A stretch of 7,545 bases of DNA, from positions 1 through 7,545 of the forward strand of contig DKXQ01000029.1 of assembly GCA_002493085.1 (NCBI GenBank), in the 5' to 3' direction. This stretch comes from Lachnoclostridium sp. UBA7122. GTDB lineage: Bacteria > Bacillota > Clostridia > Lachnospirales > Lachnospiraceae. Numbering within the stretch: the first letter of the stretch is position 1; each line of letters begins with the position of its first letter. The position numbers and the translations under genes were made by a program. Shown here piece by piece: positions 1 to 5,733 of this stretch. A model generated the notes under the pieces. That model was given only the letters and a program-made list of their open reading frames with translations, had not been told where the DNA came from and did not search any database.

Positions 1-38
1 CAGATGTGGTATTGATGATGGAGGACGGTTTTGGGCAT

Positions 39-269
39 ATGAAAGAATTAATAGAAGTTCTTGCACAGTCACTTGTTGACAACCCTGATGAGGTCACTGT
101 AACAGAGACAGACAGCGATAATGAGATTATTTTCCAGCTAAAGGTAGCTGAAGAAGATATGGGAAAAGTTATTGGAAAACAGGGGCGTATAGCCAAGGCA
201 ATACGTGCAATGGTTAAAGCTGCTGCTTCAAAAACTGATAAAAAAGTAACCGTTGAAATAGGACAGTAG
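39..269 (+). CDS. khpA: KhpA, small KH-domain RNA-binding protein
   Basis: A 76-residue protein that is almost entirely one KH domain. The nucleic-acid-binding GxxG loop is GKQG at residues 46-49, in the context VIGKQGRIAKAIR. In Firmicutes this protein (also annotated as YlqC or 'KH domain-containing protein') binds RNA, pairs with KhpB/Jag and influences cell division and translation; that role is family knowledge. The frame is open further upstream, but the family begins MKELIEV. The ATG at 39 is preceded by GGAGGA at 20-25 with a rather long 13-nt gap, so I chose it over ATGs at 15 and 18. The gene normally sits between rpsP and rimM; rimM follows here, and rpsP would lie just left of the window. 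A terminator-like hairpin begins 8 nt after its stop codon. Confidence 0.92.
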   Translation: MKELIEVLAQSLVDNPDEVTVTETDSDNEIIFQLKVAEEDMGKVIGKQGRIAKAIRAMVKAAASKTDKKVTVEIGQ

Positions 270-277
270 ATTATGGT

Positions 278-312
278 AAAACGCCTGTGCCATTTGGTAT
301 AGGCGGTTTTTT
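278..312 (+). terminator. Intrinsic terminator or attenuator between khpA and rimM
   Basis: The left arm (278-291, AAAACGCCTGTGCC) pairs with the right arm (296-310, GGTATAGGCGGTTTT). The pairing is almost unbroken, with one bulged G at 305 and two G-U pairs, around an ATTT loop. Six T residues (307-312) end the structure. This is the standard rho-independent layout. It lies inside a cluster that is usually co-transcribed, and I see no good promoter between it and rimM. It may therefore be leaky and lower rimM-trmD expression relative to khpA, rather than ending the operon; that part is inference. Confidence 0.75.
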
Positions 313-354
313 GCCTTATGATTTGTGAATAAATTAACTGGACAGGAGAGGAAG

Positions 355-861
355 ATGACAGATGTATTCAGAGTTGGTGTTATAACAAACACACATGGGC
401 TGCGTGGGGAAGTCAAGGTATTTCCTACAACAGATGACCCAGACAGGTTTAATGATTTAAAAGAGGTAATACTTGATACAGGAAAAGAAAAAAAGACTTT
501 GGAAGTAGCCTCTGTAAAGTTTTTCAAGAATCTTGTAATTGTTAAGTTTAAAGGTATTGACAGTATAGATGATGCAGAAAAATATAAAAGCTGTGATTTG
601 TATGTGACAAGAGAAAATGCAGTCCCGCTTGAAGAAGGTGAATGTTATATTGCAGACCTTATAGGGCTTACAGTTGTTACAGATAAAGGAGAAGATTTTG
701 GTATTCTTAAAGATGTAATTGAAACTGGCGCTAATCTTGTATTTGCAGTAGAGCATAATGGAAAAGAGGTACTGCTGCCAGATATACCAGAGTGTGTGCT
801 GGATGTAGATATAGAAAAACAGCTTATTACAGTCCATATAATGAAAGGATTGCTTGACTGA
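355..861 (+). CDS. rimM: RimM, 16S rRNA processing / 30S maturation factor
   Basis: A 168-residue protein, close to the usual length of about 170. RimM binds ribosomal protein S19 and assists assembly of the 30S head (family knowledge). The N-terminal RimM domain covers about residues 4-85, with VGVITNTHGLRGEVKV at 7-22 and the expected TTDDPDRF. The C-terminal PRC-barrel covers about 96-168, with CYIADLIGL and the typical ending LLPDIPECVLDVD followed by KGLLD. The ATG at 355 is supported by AGGAG at 344-348, six bases upstream. An in-frame GTG at 325 would add ten residues, has no ribosome binding site and sits near the terminator, so I reject it. The trmD start lies one base after its TGA stop, which suggests translational coupling. 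Confidence 0.96.
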   Translation: MTDVFRVGVITNTHGLRGEVKVFPTTDDPDRFNDLKEVILDTGKEKKTLEVASVKFFKNLVIVKFKGIDSIDDAEKYKSCDLYVTRENAVPLEEGECYIADLIGLTVVTDKGEDFGILKDVIETGANLVFAVEHNGKEVLLPDIPECVLDVDIEKQLITVHIMKGLLD

Positions 862-862
862 G

Positions 863-1627
863 ATGAACTTTTATGTTATGACATTATTTCCTGGCATGAT
901 AAATAATGCAATGTCTGAAAGTATTACAGGACGTGCAATAAAGGCAGGGCATATTAGTGTAAAGGCAGTAAATATAAGGGATTTTGCAGACAATAAACAC
1001 AACCATATAGATGATTACCCATATGGCGGTGGTGCAGGAATGGTTATGCAGGCAGAGCCGGTTTATATGTGTTACAGGCATATTTGCACACAAATACAGG
1101 ACAGTCCGCCAGAAGATGCAAAACCTTTACGTGTGATATACCTCACACCACAAGGCAGGACTTTTAACCAGAATATGGCTGAAGAGTATGCACATGAAGA
1201 TAATCTTGTATTCTTATGTGGCCACTATGAAGGGATAGATGAGCGTGTAATTGAAGAAATAGTTACTGACCAGGTTTCTATTGGTGATTATGTGCTTACA
1301 GGCGGTGAACTTGCAGCGCTTGTCATTATGGATGCAGTATCACGCTTTATTCCAGGAGTATTAAATAATTGCATATCTGCACATAAAGAATCATTTTCAG
1401 ATAGCCTGCTGGAATACCCACAGTATACAAGACCAGAAAACTGGCGTGGGAAAAGCGTGCCCCCTGTTCTTTTGTCAGGACACCATAGAAAGCTTGAAGA
1501 GTGGTACAGAAGGCAGTCCGTGATACGCACTGCCTTAATGAGACCTGATTTGCTGGAAAAAGCAGACCTTACACAAGAAGAAAGAGAGCTTGCAGACAGG
1601 GTGGTTAAATATGGCAGAGAAATATAA
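863..1627 (+). CDS. trmD: TrmD, tRNA (guanine37-N1)-methyltransferase
   Basis: A 254-residue SPOUT-class (trefoil-knot) methyltransferase. It transfers a methyl group from S-adenosylmethionine to N1 of G37 in tRNAs, which prevents +1 frameshifting. Family landmarks are MNFYVMTLFPGM at the start, YGGGAGMVMQ at 54-63, YLTPQGRTF at 93-101, GHYEGIDER at 120-128, the knot segment IGDYVLTGGEL at 140-150, RFIPGVL at 161-167, YPQYTRP at 185-191 and VPPVLLSGHH at 199-208. Arg161 lines up with catalytic Arg154 of the E. coli enzyme. The residue lined up with the general base Asp169 is Glu176; glutamate may be normal in this lineage. The ATG at 863 matches the family N-terminus, so a TTG at 854 inside rimM is not needed. 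The 3' end overlaps apbE by 17 nt. Confidence 0.97.
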   Translation: MNFYVMTLFPGMINNAMSESITGRAIKAGHISVKAVNIRDFADNKHNHIDDYPYGGGAGMVMQAEPVYMCYRHICTQIQDSPPEDAKPLRVIYLTPQGRTFNQNMAEEYAHEDNLVFLCGHYEGIDERVIEEIVTDQVSIGDYVLTGGELAALVIMDAVSRFIPGVLNNCISAHKESFSDSLLEYPQYTRPENWRGKSVPPVLLSGHHRKLEEWYRRQSVIRTALMRPDLLEKADLTQEERELADRVVKYGREI

Positions 1628-2753
1628 TAACAGCAAATATGGATTCTGGAAATACTTTTTAATATTAAATATATGTATAATTTTAATGACAGGCTGTAAA
1701 AATATTTTTTCTGGCACAGGTAAAGATACAGAAGCACTTGTAAAAACAGGTTTTGCATTTAATACAACATATACGGTAACTTTAAATGCAGGAGGCAGCG
1801 AAGACTTACTTAATGAGTGTGTTTCCAGATGTTCAGAATATGAAAAGGTATTTAGCAGGACATTAAAAGGCAGTGAACTTTATAATATAAATGAAATAGC
1901 AAAAGCTTATTTAAAAGCAAGCCAAGGCAAAACAGATGCAGAAAAAGTTATTAAAAGTGAAACCAGTCCGGATAATAATACAGAATTTAATATAAATAGT
2001 GATGGAAGCATTGTGTTTGCTGTATCAGATATTATGTACAGCATACTTGAAAAAGGACTGTACTATTCCAGATTGTCAGATGGTAAATTTGACATTACAG
2101 TAGAGCCTGAAAGCTCACTGTGGGATTTTACCGCTGATAATCCGGAAGTGCCTGGAAATTCACAGATAAAGGCTGCTGTAAAGCTTGTAGATTACCACAA
2201 TGCAGAACTTAAAGATGGGAAACTGGTTTTGAAAGTTCCTGGAATGGGAATAGAGCTTGGTGCTATTGCCAAAGGTTTTATAGCAGACCACCTCAAGGAA
2301 TATCTCGAAGATAACGGAGTTACAAGTGGCACAATTAATCTGGGAGGCAATGTGCTTTGCATAGGCAGCAAAGCTGATGGCAGGCCTTTCCGCATAGGAA
2401 TACAGCAGCCATTTGCAGACAGGAATGAAATTGTAACCGCTATAAATGCAGAGGATATATCAGTTGTTTCTTCTGGAATATATGAAAGGTATTTTATGCA
2501 GGAAGAGAAAGTATACCACCATATATTAAACCCGTCAACAGGATATCCATATGACAATGGACTTATTGCGGTTACTGTAGTATCAGAAAATTCAGTGGAT
2601 GGAGATGCTCTTTCTACTACATGTTTTGCATTAGGACTTGATAAGGGCATGAAGCTTGTGGATTCACTAGATGATGTATGTGCAGTATTTATTACAGAAG
2701 ATGGGAAACTGCATTATTCAAAAGGCTTTAAAGAAATGGAGACTGGACAGTGA
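1611..2753 (+). CDS. apbE: ApbE-family FAD:protein FMN transferase lipoprotein
   Basis: A 380-residue exported lipoprotein. ApbE enzymes use FAD and Mg2+ to attach FMN covalently to threonine or serine of target proteins such as RnfG/RnfD, NqrC and FMN-binding-domain proteins outside the membrane (family knowledge). A lysine- and aromatic-containing n-region is followed by a hydrophobic stretch (16-26) and the lipobox MTGC with Cys29. Domain landmarks are RLSDGKFDITVEP at 154-166, LGAIAKGFIAD at 216-226, GTINLGGNVLCIGS at 240-253, HHILNPSTGYP at 303-313 and the Mg2+/catalytic DALSTT at 332-337. Residues about 101-130 are a polar, low-complexity stretch that looks longer than in typical members. 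The ATG at 1611 has AGGGTGG at 1598-1604, and the first 17 nt lie inside trmD. A start at 1590 would spoil the signal peptide. No target protein is encoded in the window. Confidence 0.93.
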   Translation: MAEKYNNSKYGFWKYFLILNICIILMTGCKNIFSGTGKDTEALVKTGFAFNTTYTVTLNAGGSEDLLNECVSRCSEYEKVFSRTLKGSELYNINEIAKAYLKASQGKTDAEKVIKSETSPDNNTEFNINSDGSIVFAVSDIMYSILEKGLYYSRLSDGKFDITVEPESSLWDFTADNPEVPGNSQIKAAVKLVDYHNAELKDGKLVLKVPGMGIELGAIAKGFIADHLKEYLEDNGVTSGTINLGGNVLCIGSKADGRPFRIGIQQPFADRNEIVTAINAEDISVVSSGIYERYFMQEEKVYHHILNPSTGYPYDNGLIAVTVVSENSVDGDALSTTCFALGLDKGMKLVDSLDDVCAVFITEDGKLHYSKGFKEMETGQ

Positions 2754-3031
2754 AAGAAAATTATATAAGAAAACATCTGATATTTCATGGACGTGTGCAG
2801 GGTGTTGGATTCAGGTATTATGCAAGCCATGCTGCACAGAGCTTAGGTGCAAGCGGCTGGGTATGCAATCTTTATGACGGAACTGTGGAGTGTGAAATAC
2901 AGGGTACTTCTGATATGATAGAAAAATTTTTAGCTATGCTGCAAAATGCAAGATATATAAGAATAGATTATATAGAGCAGAAAGATATAGCCGTTAAGGA
3001 GGAATCATGTTTCAGGGTAAAGCATTACTAG
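2750..3031 (+). CDS. acyP: Acylphosphatase, GTG start
   Basis: A 93-residue protein of normal acylphosphatase length, presumably cytosolic. It would hydrolyse carboxyl-phosphate bonds such as those of acetyl phosphate or 1,3-bisphosphoglycerate. The signature HGRVQGVGFRYYA at 13-25 holds the phosphate-binding loop and catalytic Arg22. GWVCNLYDGTVE at 36-47 holds catalytic Asn40. Both active-site residues are present, so it should be active. The start is GTG at 2750, which overlaps the apbE TGA stop in a GTGA arrangement, with GGAGA at 2738-2742 seven bases upstream. The next gene begins 25 nt before its stop. Overlap on both sides suggests translation coupled with apbE and the membrane protein downstream. 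The physiological role of bacterial acylphosphatases is poorly defined. Confidence 0.95.
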   Translation: MKENYIRKHLIFHGRVQGVGFRYYASHAAQSLGASGWVCNLYDGTVECEIQGTSDMIEKFLAMLQNARYIRIDYIEQKDIAVKEESCFRVKHY

Positions 3032-3447
3032 AACAGAAGCTTTATGTTGCTGGTCTTATATTTGCAGCATTATCTGTTACAGGAATTGCTTTACTTATCT
3101 TTATACCATTAAATCCTTCATATATTGTGCCACAGTGCCAGTTCAACATGCTTACAGGCCTTTATTGTCCTGGATGTGGCGGTACAAGGGCAGCTATTGC
3201 TTTTTTTAGCGGGCATTGGCTTAAGTCTTTTTTATATCATCCATTTGTGCCATATTGTGGAATACTTTATATAGCATTTATGGTAAAAGGGACATTGGCG
3301 GTTCTGGCAAAAGAAAAATTCCAATATATGAAATTCCGCAATGGCTATATATTTTTTGGAATTGCAATACTTTTAATACAGTTTGCTGTAAAAAATGTGC
3401 TATTATTAGTATATGGAATTGACTGGCTGCAGAACATTTCTATTTAA
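3007..3447 (+). CDS. DUF2752 integral membrane protein
   Basis: A 146-residue protein with about three membrane segments (near residues 12-34, 80-100 and 113-137). The family hallmark CPGCGGTRA lies at 54-62, preceded by a further Cys at 44. The two cysteines of CPGCG could bind a metal or form a disulfide, but the family has no established function. The ATG at 3007 has a near-perfect AAGGAGG at 2996-3002 four bases upstream. The gene begins 25 nt inside acyP. In clostridial genomes, DUF2752 genes are often found next to genes for small membrane proteins of the DUF4190, TM2 or CD225 types (recalled, not checked), and such a gene follows here. Confidence 0.85.
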   Translation: MFQGKALLEQKLYVAGLIFAALSVTGIALLIFIPLNPSYIVPQCQFNMLTGLYCPGCGGTRAAIAFFSGHWLKSFLYHPFVPYCGILYIAFMVKGTLAVLAKEKFQYMKFRNGYIFFGIAILLIQFAVKNVLLLVYGIDWLQNISI

Positions 3448-3478
3448 CCTTAGTAAAGATTAGTAACCAAGTAACAGA

Positions 3479-3497
3479 GTGGATTGCAGATATCCAC
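3479..3497 (+). repeat. Small perfect stem-loop ahead of the DUF4190 gene
   Basis: GTGGAT at 3479-3484 and ATCCAC at 3492-3497 are perfect inverted copies around a seven-base loop (TGCAGAT). The structure sits in the 74-nt spacer after the DUF2752 gene and ends 8 nt before the AGGAGG at 3506-3511. No T-tract follows, so it is not an intrinsic terminator. It could be an mRNA stabiliser, a protein-binding site or chance. Confidence 0.4.
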
Positions 3498-3521
3498 CTG
3501 GCCATAGGAGGGAGATTATTT

Positions 3522-3926
3522 ATGAACAGCGAAGATTTTAAAAAAAAGCCAGATGATGGCTTTACACAGGCAAATACTACACAGGATGTACAAAGAAACC
3601 TTGAACAGATACAAAGCCGTTCAACGGAACAGCCATCAGGTTTTGCAATAGCAGGACTGGTATGTGGCATTTTGTCAATAGTATGCTGCTGTGTATGGTA
3701 TATTTCGGGTATTTTAGGAATACTTGGACTTGTATTTTCTATTATGGTGCTGGTTAAGAAACTTCCAGGCAAAAGCCTTGCCATAGCAGGTGCTATATGT
3801 GCAGGCATTGGTGTTATTCTAGCAATTATTATGATGGTAATTGTTTTATCAGTGACCCACAGTCTTTCATCAATGAGTCCGGAAGAACTGCGTTCATTGC
3901 TTGAAACAATTGAAAATATGGATTAA
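3522..3926 (+). CDS. DUF4190-like small membrane protein
   Basis: A 134-residue protein. The N-terminal 40 residues are hydrophilic, rich in Gln, Asn, Lys and Asp, and probably cytoplasmic. FAIAGLVCGILSIV at 41-54 opens a long hydrophobic stretch (to about 78) that may cross the membrane twice. A basic loop (VKKLPGKS, 78-85) precedes LAIAGAICAGIGVIL, a last membrane segment (about 86-112). A short acidic tail closes the protein. The repeated 'xAIAGxxxGI' pattern on both sides of a basic loop is the DUF4190 pattern. A CCC triplet at 55-57 lies in the first membrane segment and could be lipidated, though this is speculative. The start has AGGAGG at 3506-3511. Function is unknown. Confidence 0.78.
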   Translation: MNSEDFKKKPDDGFTQANTTQDVQRNLEQIQSRSTEQPSGFAIAGLVCGILSIVCCCVWYISGILGILGLVFSIMVLVKKLPGKSLAIAGAICAGIGVILAIIMMVIVLSVTHSLSSMSPEELRSLLETIENMD

Positions 3927-3959
3927 CTGGCACACTTATGCCTTATATACAATTTTTAC

Positions 3960-3994
3960 AGGACAACATGCCTTATGTTATGTTGTCCTTTTTC
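3960..3994 (+). terminator. Intrinsic terminator after the DUF4190 gene
   Basis: AGGACAACAT (3960-3969) and ATGTTGTCCT (3980-3989) form a perfect 10-bp stem around a ten-base loop, and TTTTT at 3989-3993 follows directly. This should end the transcript that begins upstream of rimM or khpA, and it insulates spoIVA from the housekeeping block. Confidence 0.88.
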
Positions 3995-4026
3995 TAATCT
4001 TAAAAGTTCTATTACAGGGATATGCT

Positions 4027-4054
4027 TCATATAGATAGATAAACCGGATAAAGG
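4027..4054 (+). promoter_or_regulatory. Possible sigma-E promoter of spoIVA
   Basis: spoIVA is transcribed by mother-cell sigma-E in Bacillus, so a sigma-E-like site is expected here. TCATATA at 4027-4033 fits the sigma-E -35 pattern (KMATATT) at six of seven positions. GATAAAGG at 4047-4054 is a weaker fit to the -10 CATACAnT, with a 13-nt spacer. The predicted start would be about 4060, leaving a short leader. The -35 is reasonable and the -10 is poor, so this is tentative. Confidence 0.35.
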
Positions 4055-4096
4055 TGTGTATGCAAAGTGAAAAGTGTCCGGGGATTGGAGGGGCAT

Positions 4097-5575
4097 ATGA
4101 ACGGATTTCAGGTATATAAGGATATAGCAGAACGTACAAATGGTGAATTTTATCTAGGTGTATGTGGTCCTGTGAGAACCGGAAAATCTACATTTATTAA
4201 AAGATTTATGGAATTGCTTGTATTACCAGGCATTAAAGATGAACATGATAAGGAAAGGGCAGTTGATGAATTGCCGCAGTCTGCTGCCGGCAAAACAATT
4301 ATGACTACTGAGCCTAAGTTTATACCTAAAGAAGCTGTAGCAGTAAATCTTTATGGTGATAACCAGGTAAAAGTAAGGCTTATAGATTGTGTAGGTTATA
4401 TTGTAAAGGGTGCAGGAGGCCTTGAGGAGGGTGACGGGGAAAGAATGGTTATGACACCATGGTCAGACCAGCCTATGCCATTTACACAGGCAGCAGAACT
4501 TGGTACACGCAAAGTTATACATGACCATTCTACTATAGGCATAGTTGTTACTACCGATGGCAGTTTTAGCGATATAGCCAGGGAAGCATACATTGAACCT
4601 GAAGAGCGGACTATACAGGAACTTAAAGCTATAGGCAAGCCATTTATTGTAATAGTCAATTCATCTAAGCCATATAGTGAAGAAGCACAGGGAACAGTAA
4701 AAAATATTAATGAAAAATACCAGGTACAGGCAGCAGCGCTTAACTGCAACCAGTTACGCATGGAGGATATACAGAAAATTATGGAAAAACTCCTCGCTTC
4801 ATTCCCTATAAGCCAGGTTGAATTCCATATGCCAAAGTGGGTCGAAATACTCCAGCCTTCCCACTGGCTTAAAAACGAGCTTATAGATAATGTGCGTTCG
4901 ATATTGTCAAAAATTTCTATTATAAACGATATAACATCCAGTAATTTTGCATCTGAAAGCGAATACATAAAAGAATTCAGGATTGAACATATTGGCATGG
5001 AAAATGGCAGGGTAAAAATATCTGTTGTATTTGATGACAGCAGGTATTACCAGGTTTTAAGCGAGCTTGTAGGTGTCCCGGTGGAGGGAGAATACCAGCT
5101 TATCCATCTGCTTAAAGAGTATGCAGCCAAAAAGAATGAAATAGGAAAAATAAGTGATGCATGGAATGAAGTACATAGAAAAGGATATGGCGTAATTACC
5201 CCTTCTGTTGACGAAATAACAATAGAGCAGCCTGAACTTATACGGCATGGCAGCAAATATGGCGTAAAGCTTAAGGCAACAAGCCCTTCCGTTCATCTTA
5301 TCCAGGCAAATATTGAAACAGAAATTGCACCTATAGTTGGTACACAGCAGCAGGCAGAAGACCTTATTGAGTATATATCAGGACAGAATTCAAGCAGTGA
5401 AGATGGAGGTATATGGGAAACTAATATATTTGGCAAAACAGTACGCCAGCTAGTAGAAGAAGGCATGGAAAGCAAAGTTGGAAAGCTTACTGATGAGAGC
5501 CAGCTTAAACTACAGGAAACTATACAGAAAGTTATAAATGACAGCAATGGGGGACTTGTATGCATAATAATTTAA
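4097..5575 (+). CDS. spoIVA: SpoIVA, spore coat morphogenetic ATPase
   Basis: A 492-residue protein, as I recall the same length as Bacillus subtilis SpoIVA. It coats the outer forespore membrane in the mother cell, hydrolyses ATP to polymerise irreversibly, and forms the base on which the coat is assembled (family knowledge). The N-terminal ATPase domain (about 1-240) has Walker A GPVRTGKS at 24-31 with Lys30, and Walker B VRLIDCVG at 93-100 with Asp97. It also has the conserved blocks PFTQAAELGTRKVI, DHSTIGIVVTTDGSF and EAYIEPEERTIQELK. The middle and C-terminal domains follow, ending in the conserved hydrophobic tail GGLVCIII. The ATG at 4097 matches the family start (FQVYKDIAERT) and has GGAGG at 4087-4091. 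A GTG at 4067 would add ten residues and lacks such a site. The gene appears to be transcribed alone. Confidence 0.97.
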   Translation: MNGFQVYKDIAERTNGEFYLGVCGPVRTGKSTFIKRFMELLVLPGIKDEHDKERAVDELPQSAAGKTIMTTEPKFIPKEAVAVNLYGDNQVKVRLIDCVGYIVKGAGGLEEGDGERMVMTPWSDQPMPFTQAAELGTRKVIHDHSTIGIVVTTDGSFSDIAREAYIEPEERTIQELKAIGKPFIVIVNSSKPYSEEAQGTVKNINEKYQVQAAALNCNQLRMEDIQKIMEKLLASFPISQVEFHMPKWVEILQPSHWLKNELIDNVRSILSKISIINDITSSNFASESEYIKEFRIEHIGMENGRVKISVVFDDSRYYQVLSELVGVPVEGEYQLIHLLKEYAAKKNEIGKISDAWNEVHRKGYGVITPSVDEITIEQPELIRHGSKYGVKLKATSPSVHLIQANIETEIAPIVGTQQQAEDLIEYISGQNSSSEDGGIWETNIFGKTVRQLVEEGMESKVGKLTDESQLKLQETIQKVINDSNGGLVCIII

Positions 5576-5580
5576 TAATA

Positions 5581-5609
5581 GTACAGACAGTATAATACAT
5601 GGTCTGTGC
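5581..5609 (+). repeat. Stem-loop just downstream of spoIVA
   Basis: GTACAGAC (5581-5588) pairs with GTCTGTGC (5602-5609) over eight positions including one T-G pair, around a 13-base loop. It begins five bases after the spoIVA stop and has no T-tract. The loop contains TATAAT at 5591-5596, but no -35 element is suitably placed. It may protect the 3' end of the spoIVA transcript, or be part of a larger structure with the hairpin that follows. Confidence 0.45.
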
Positions 5610-5619
5610 AAAGCATGCA

Positions 5620-5660
5620 CTGGTGCATAAAATCCTAAAATACAGGGTTTTATGCACCAG
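5620..5660 (+). repeat. 17-bp hairpin between spoIVA and the DUF1703 gene
   Basis: CTGGTGCATAAAATCCT (5620-5636) and AGGGTTTTATGCACCAG (5644-5660) pair over 17 positions with a single T-G wobble, around the loop AAAATAC. No T-run follows the stem on either strand, so it is not a textbook terminator, although it may still stop or slow transcription out of spoIVA. GTGCAT at 5623-5628 in the left arm is also an inverted copy of ATGCAC at 5615-5620, so two mutually exclusive pairings are possible. Confidence 0.7.
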
Positions 5661-5662
5661 AC

Positions 5663-5692
5663 TTGCGTGTTTATACAAAATTGTGATATACT
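5663..5692 (+). promoter_or_regulatory. Probable sigma-A promoter for the leader ORF and ATPase-nuclease gene
   Basis: TATACT at 5687-5692 is preceded by TG one base upstream (TGATATACT), an extended -10 element. TTGCGT at 5663-5668 is a weak -35 with an 18-nt spacer. Transcription would start near 5699, about 35 nt before the leader ORF. The site lies just after the 17-bp hairpin, so the gene probably has its own promoter rather than depending on spoIVA. Confidence 0.5.
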
Positions 5693-5721
5693 TTTAGTAA
5701 ATTTAAAAAACATATATTACC

Positions 5722-5730
5722 AGGAAAGGA
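5722..5730 (+). promoter_or_regulatory. Strong ribosome binding site serving the leader ORF
   Basis: AGGAAAGGA lies 3-8 nt ahead of the ATG at 5734, the right spacing for the leader ORF. It is too far (38 nt) from the ATG at 5769 to serve the ATPase-nuclease gene directly. That gene has no purine-rich site of its own in the 15 bases before its start. Confidence 0.6.
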
Positions 5731-5733
5731 AAG

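Noticed and set aside
1..15. Four codons (Gln-Met-Trp-Tyr) and a TGA that might be the tail of rpsP
   Set aside because: Position fits the usual rpsP-khpA order, but four codons are too few to recognise, and other frames are also open into the left edge.
325..354. GTG start that would lengthen RimM by ten residues
   Set aside because: It has no ribosome binding site and the extra residues are not part of the family N-terminus. The ATG at 355 has AGGAG at the right distance.
2671..2877. 68-codon + strand frame across the apbE-acyP junction
   Set aside because: It is out of frame with two clear conserved genes, has no ribosome binding site and has no recognisable content.
3946..3953. TATACAAT resembling a sigma-E -10 box
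   Set aside because: There is no matching -35 at 13-15 nt upstream, and a strong terminator separates it from spoIVA.
3938..3976. Direct repeat ATGCCTTAT at 3938-3946 and 3968-3976
   Set aside because: Nine bases in an AT-rich spacer, one copy being the terminator loop; likely chance.
4396..4998. 200-codon open frame on the - strand within spoIVA
   Set aside because: It is antisense to a fully conserved gene, rich in Ser, Ile and Leu as expected of shadow translation, and resembles no family. The other reverse-strand frames (for example 457-837, 1288-1758, 2192-2650 and 3440-3808) fail in the same way.
5591..5596. TATAAT as a promoter -10
   Set aside because: It lies within a stem-loop just after spoIVA and nothing like TTGACA lies 16-18 nt upstream. 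The TGATATACT at 5684-5692 is a better promoter for the next gene.
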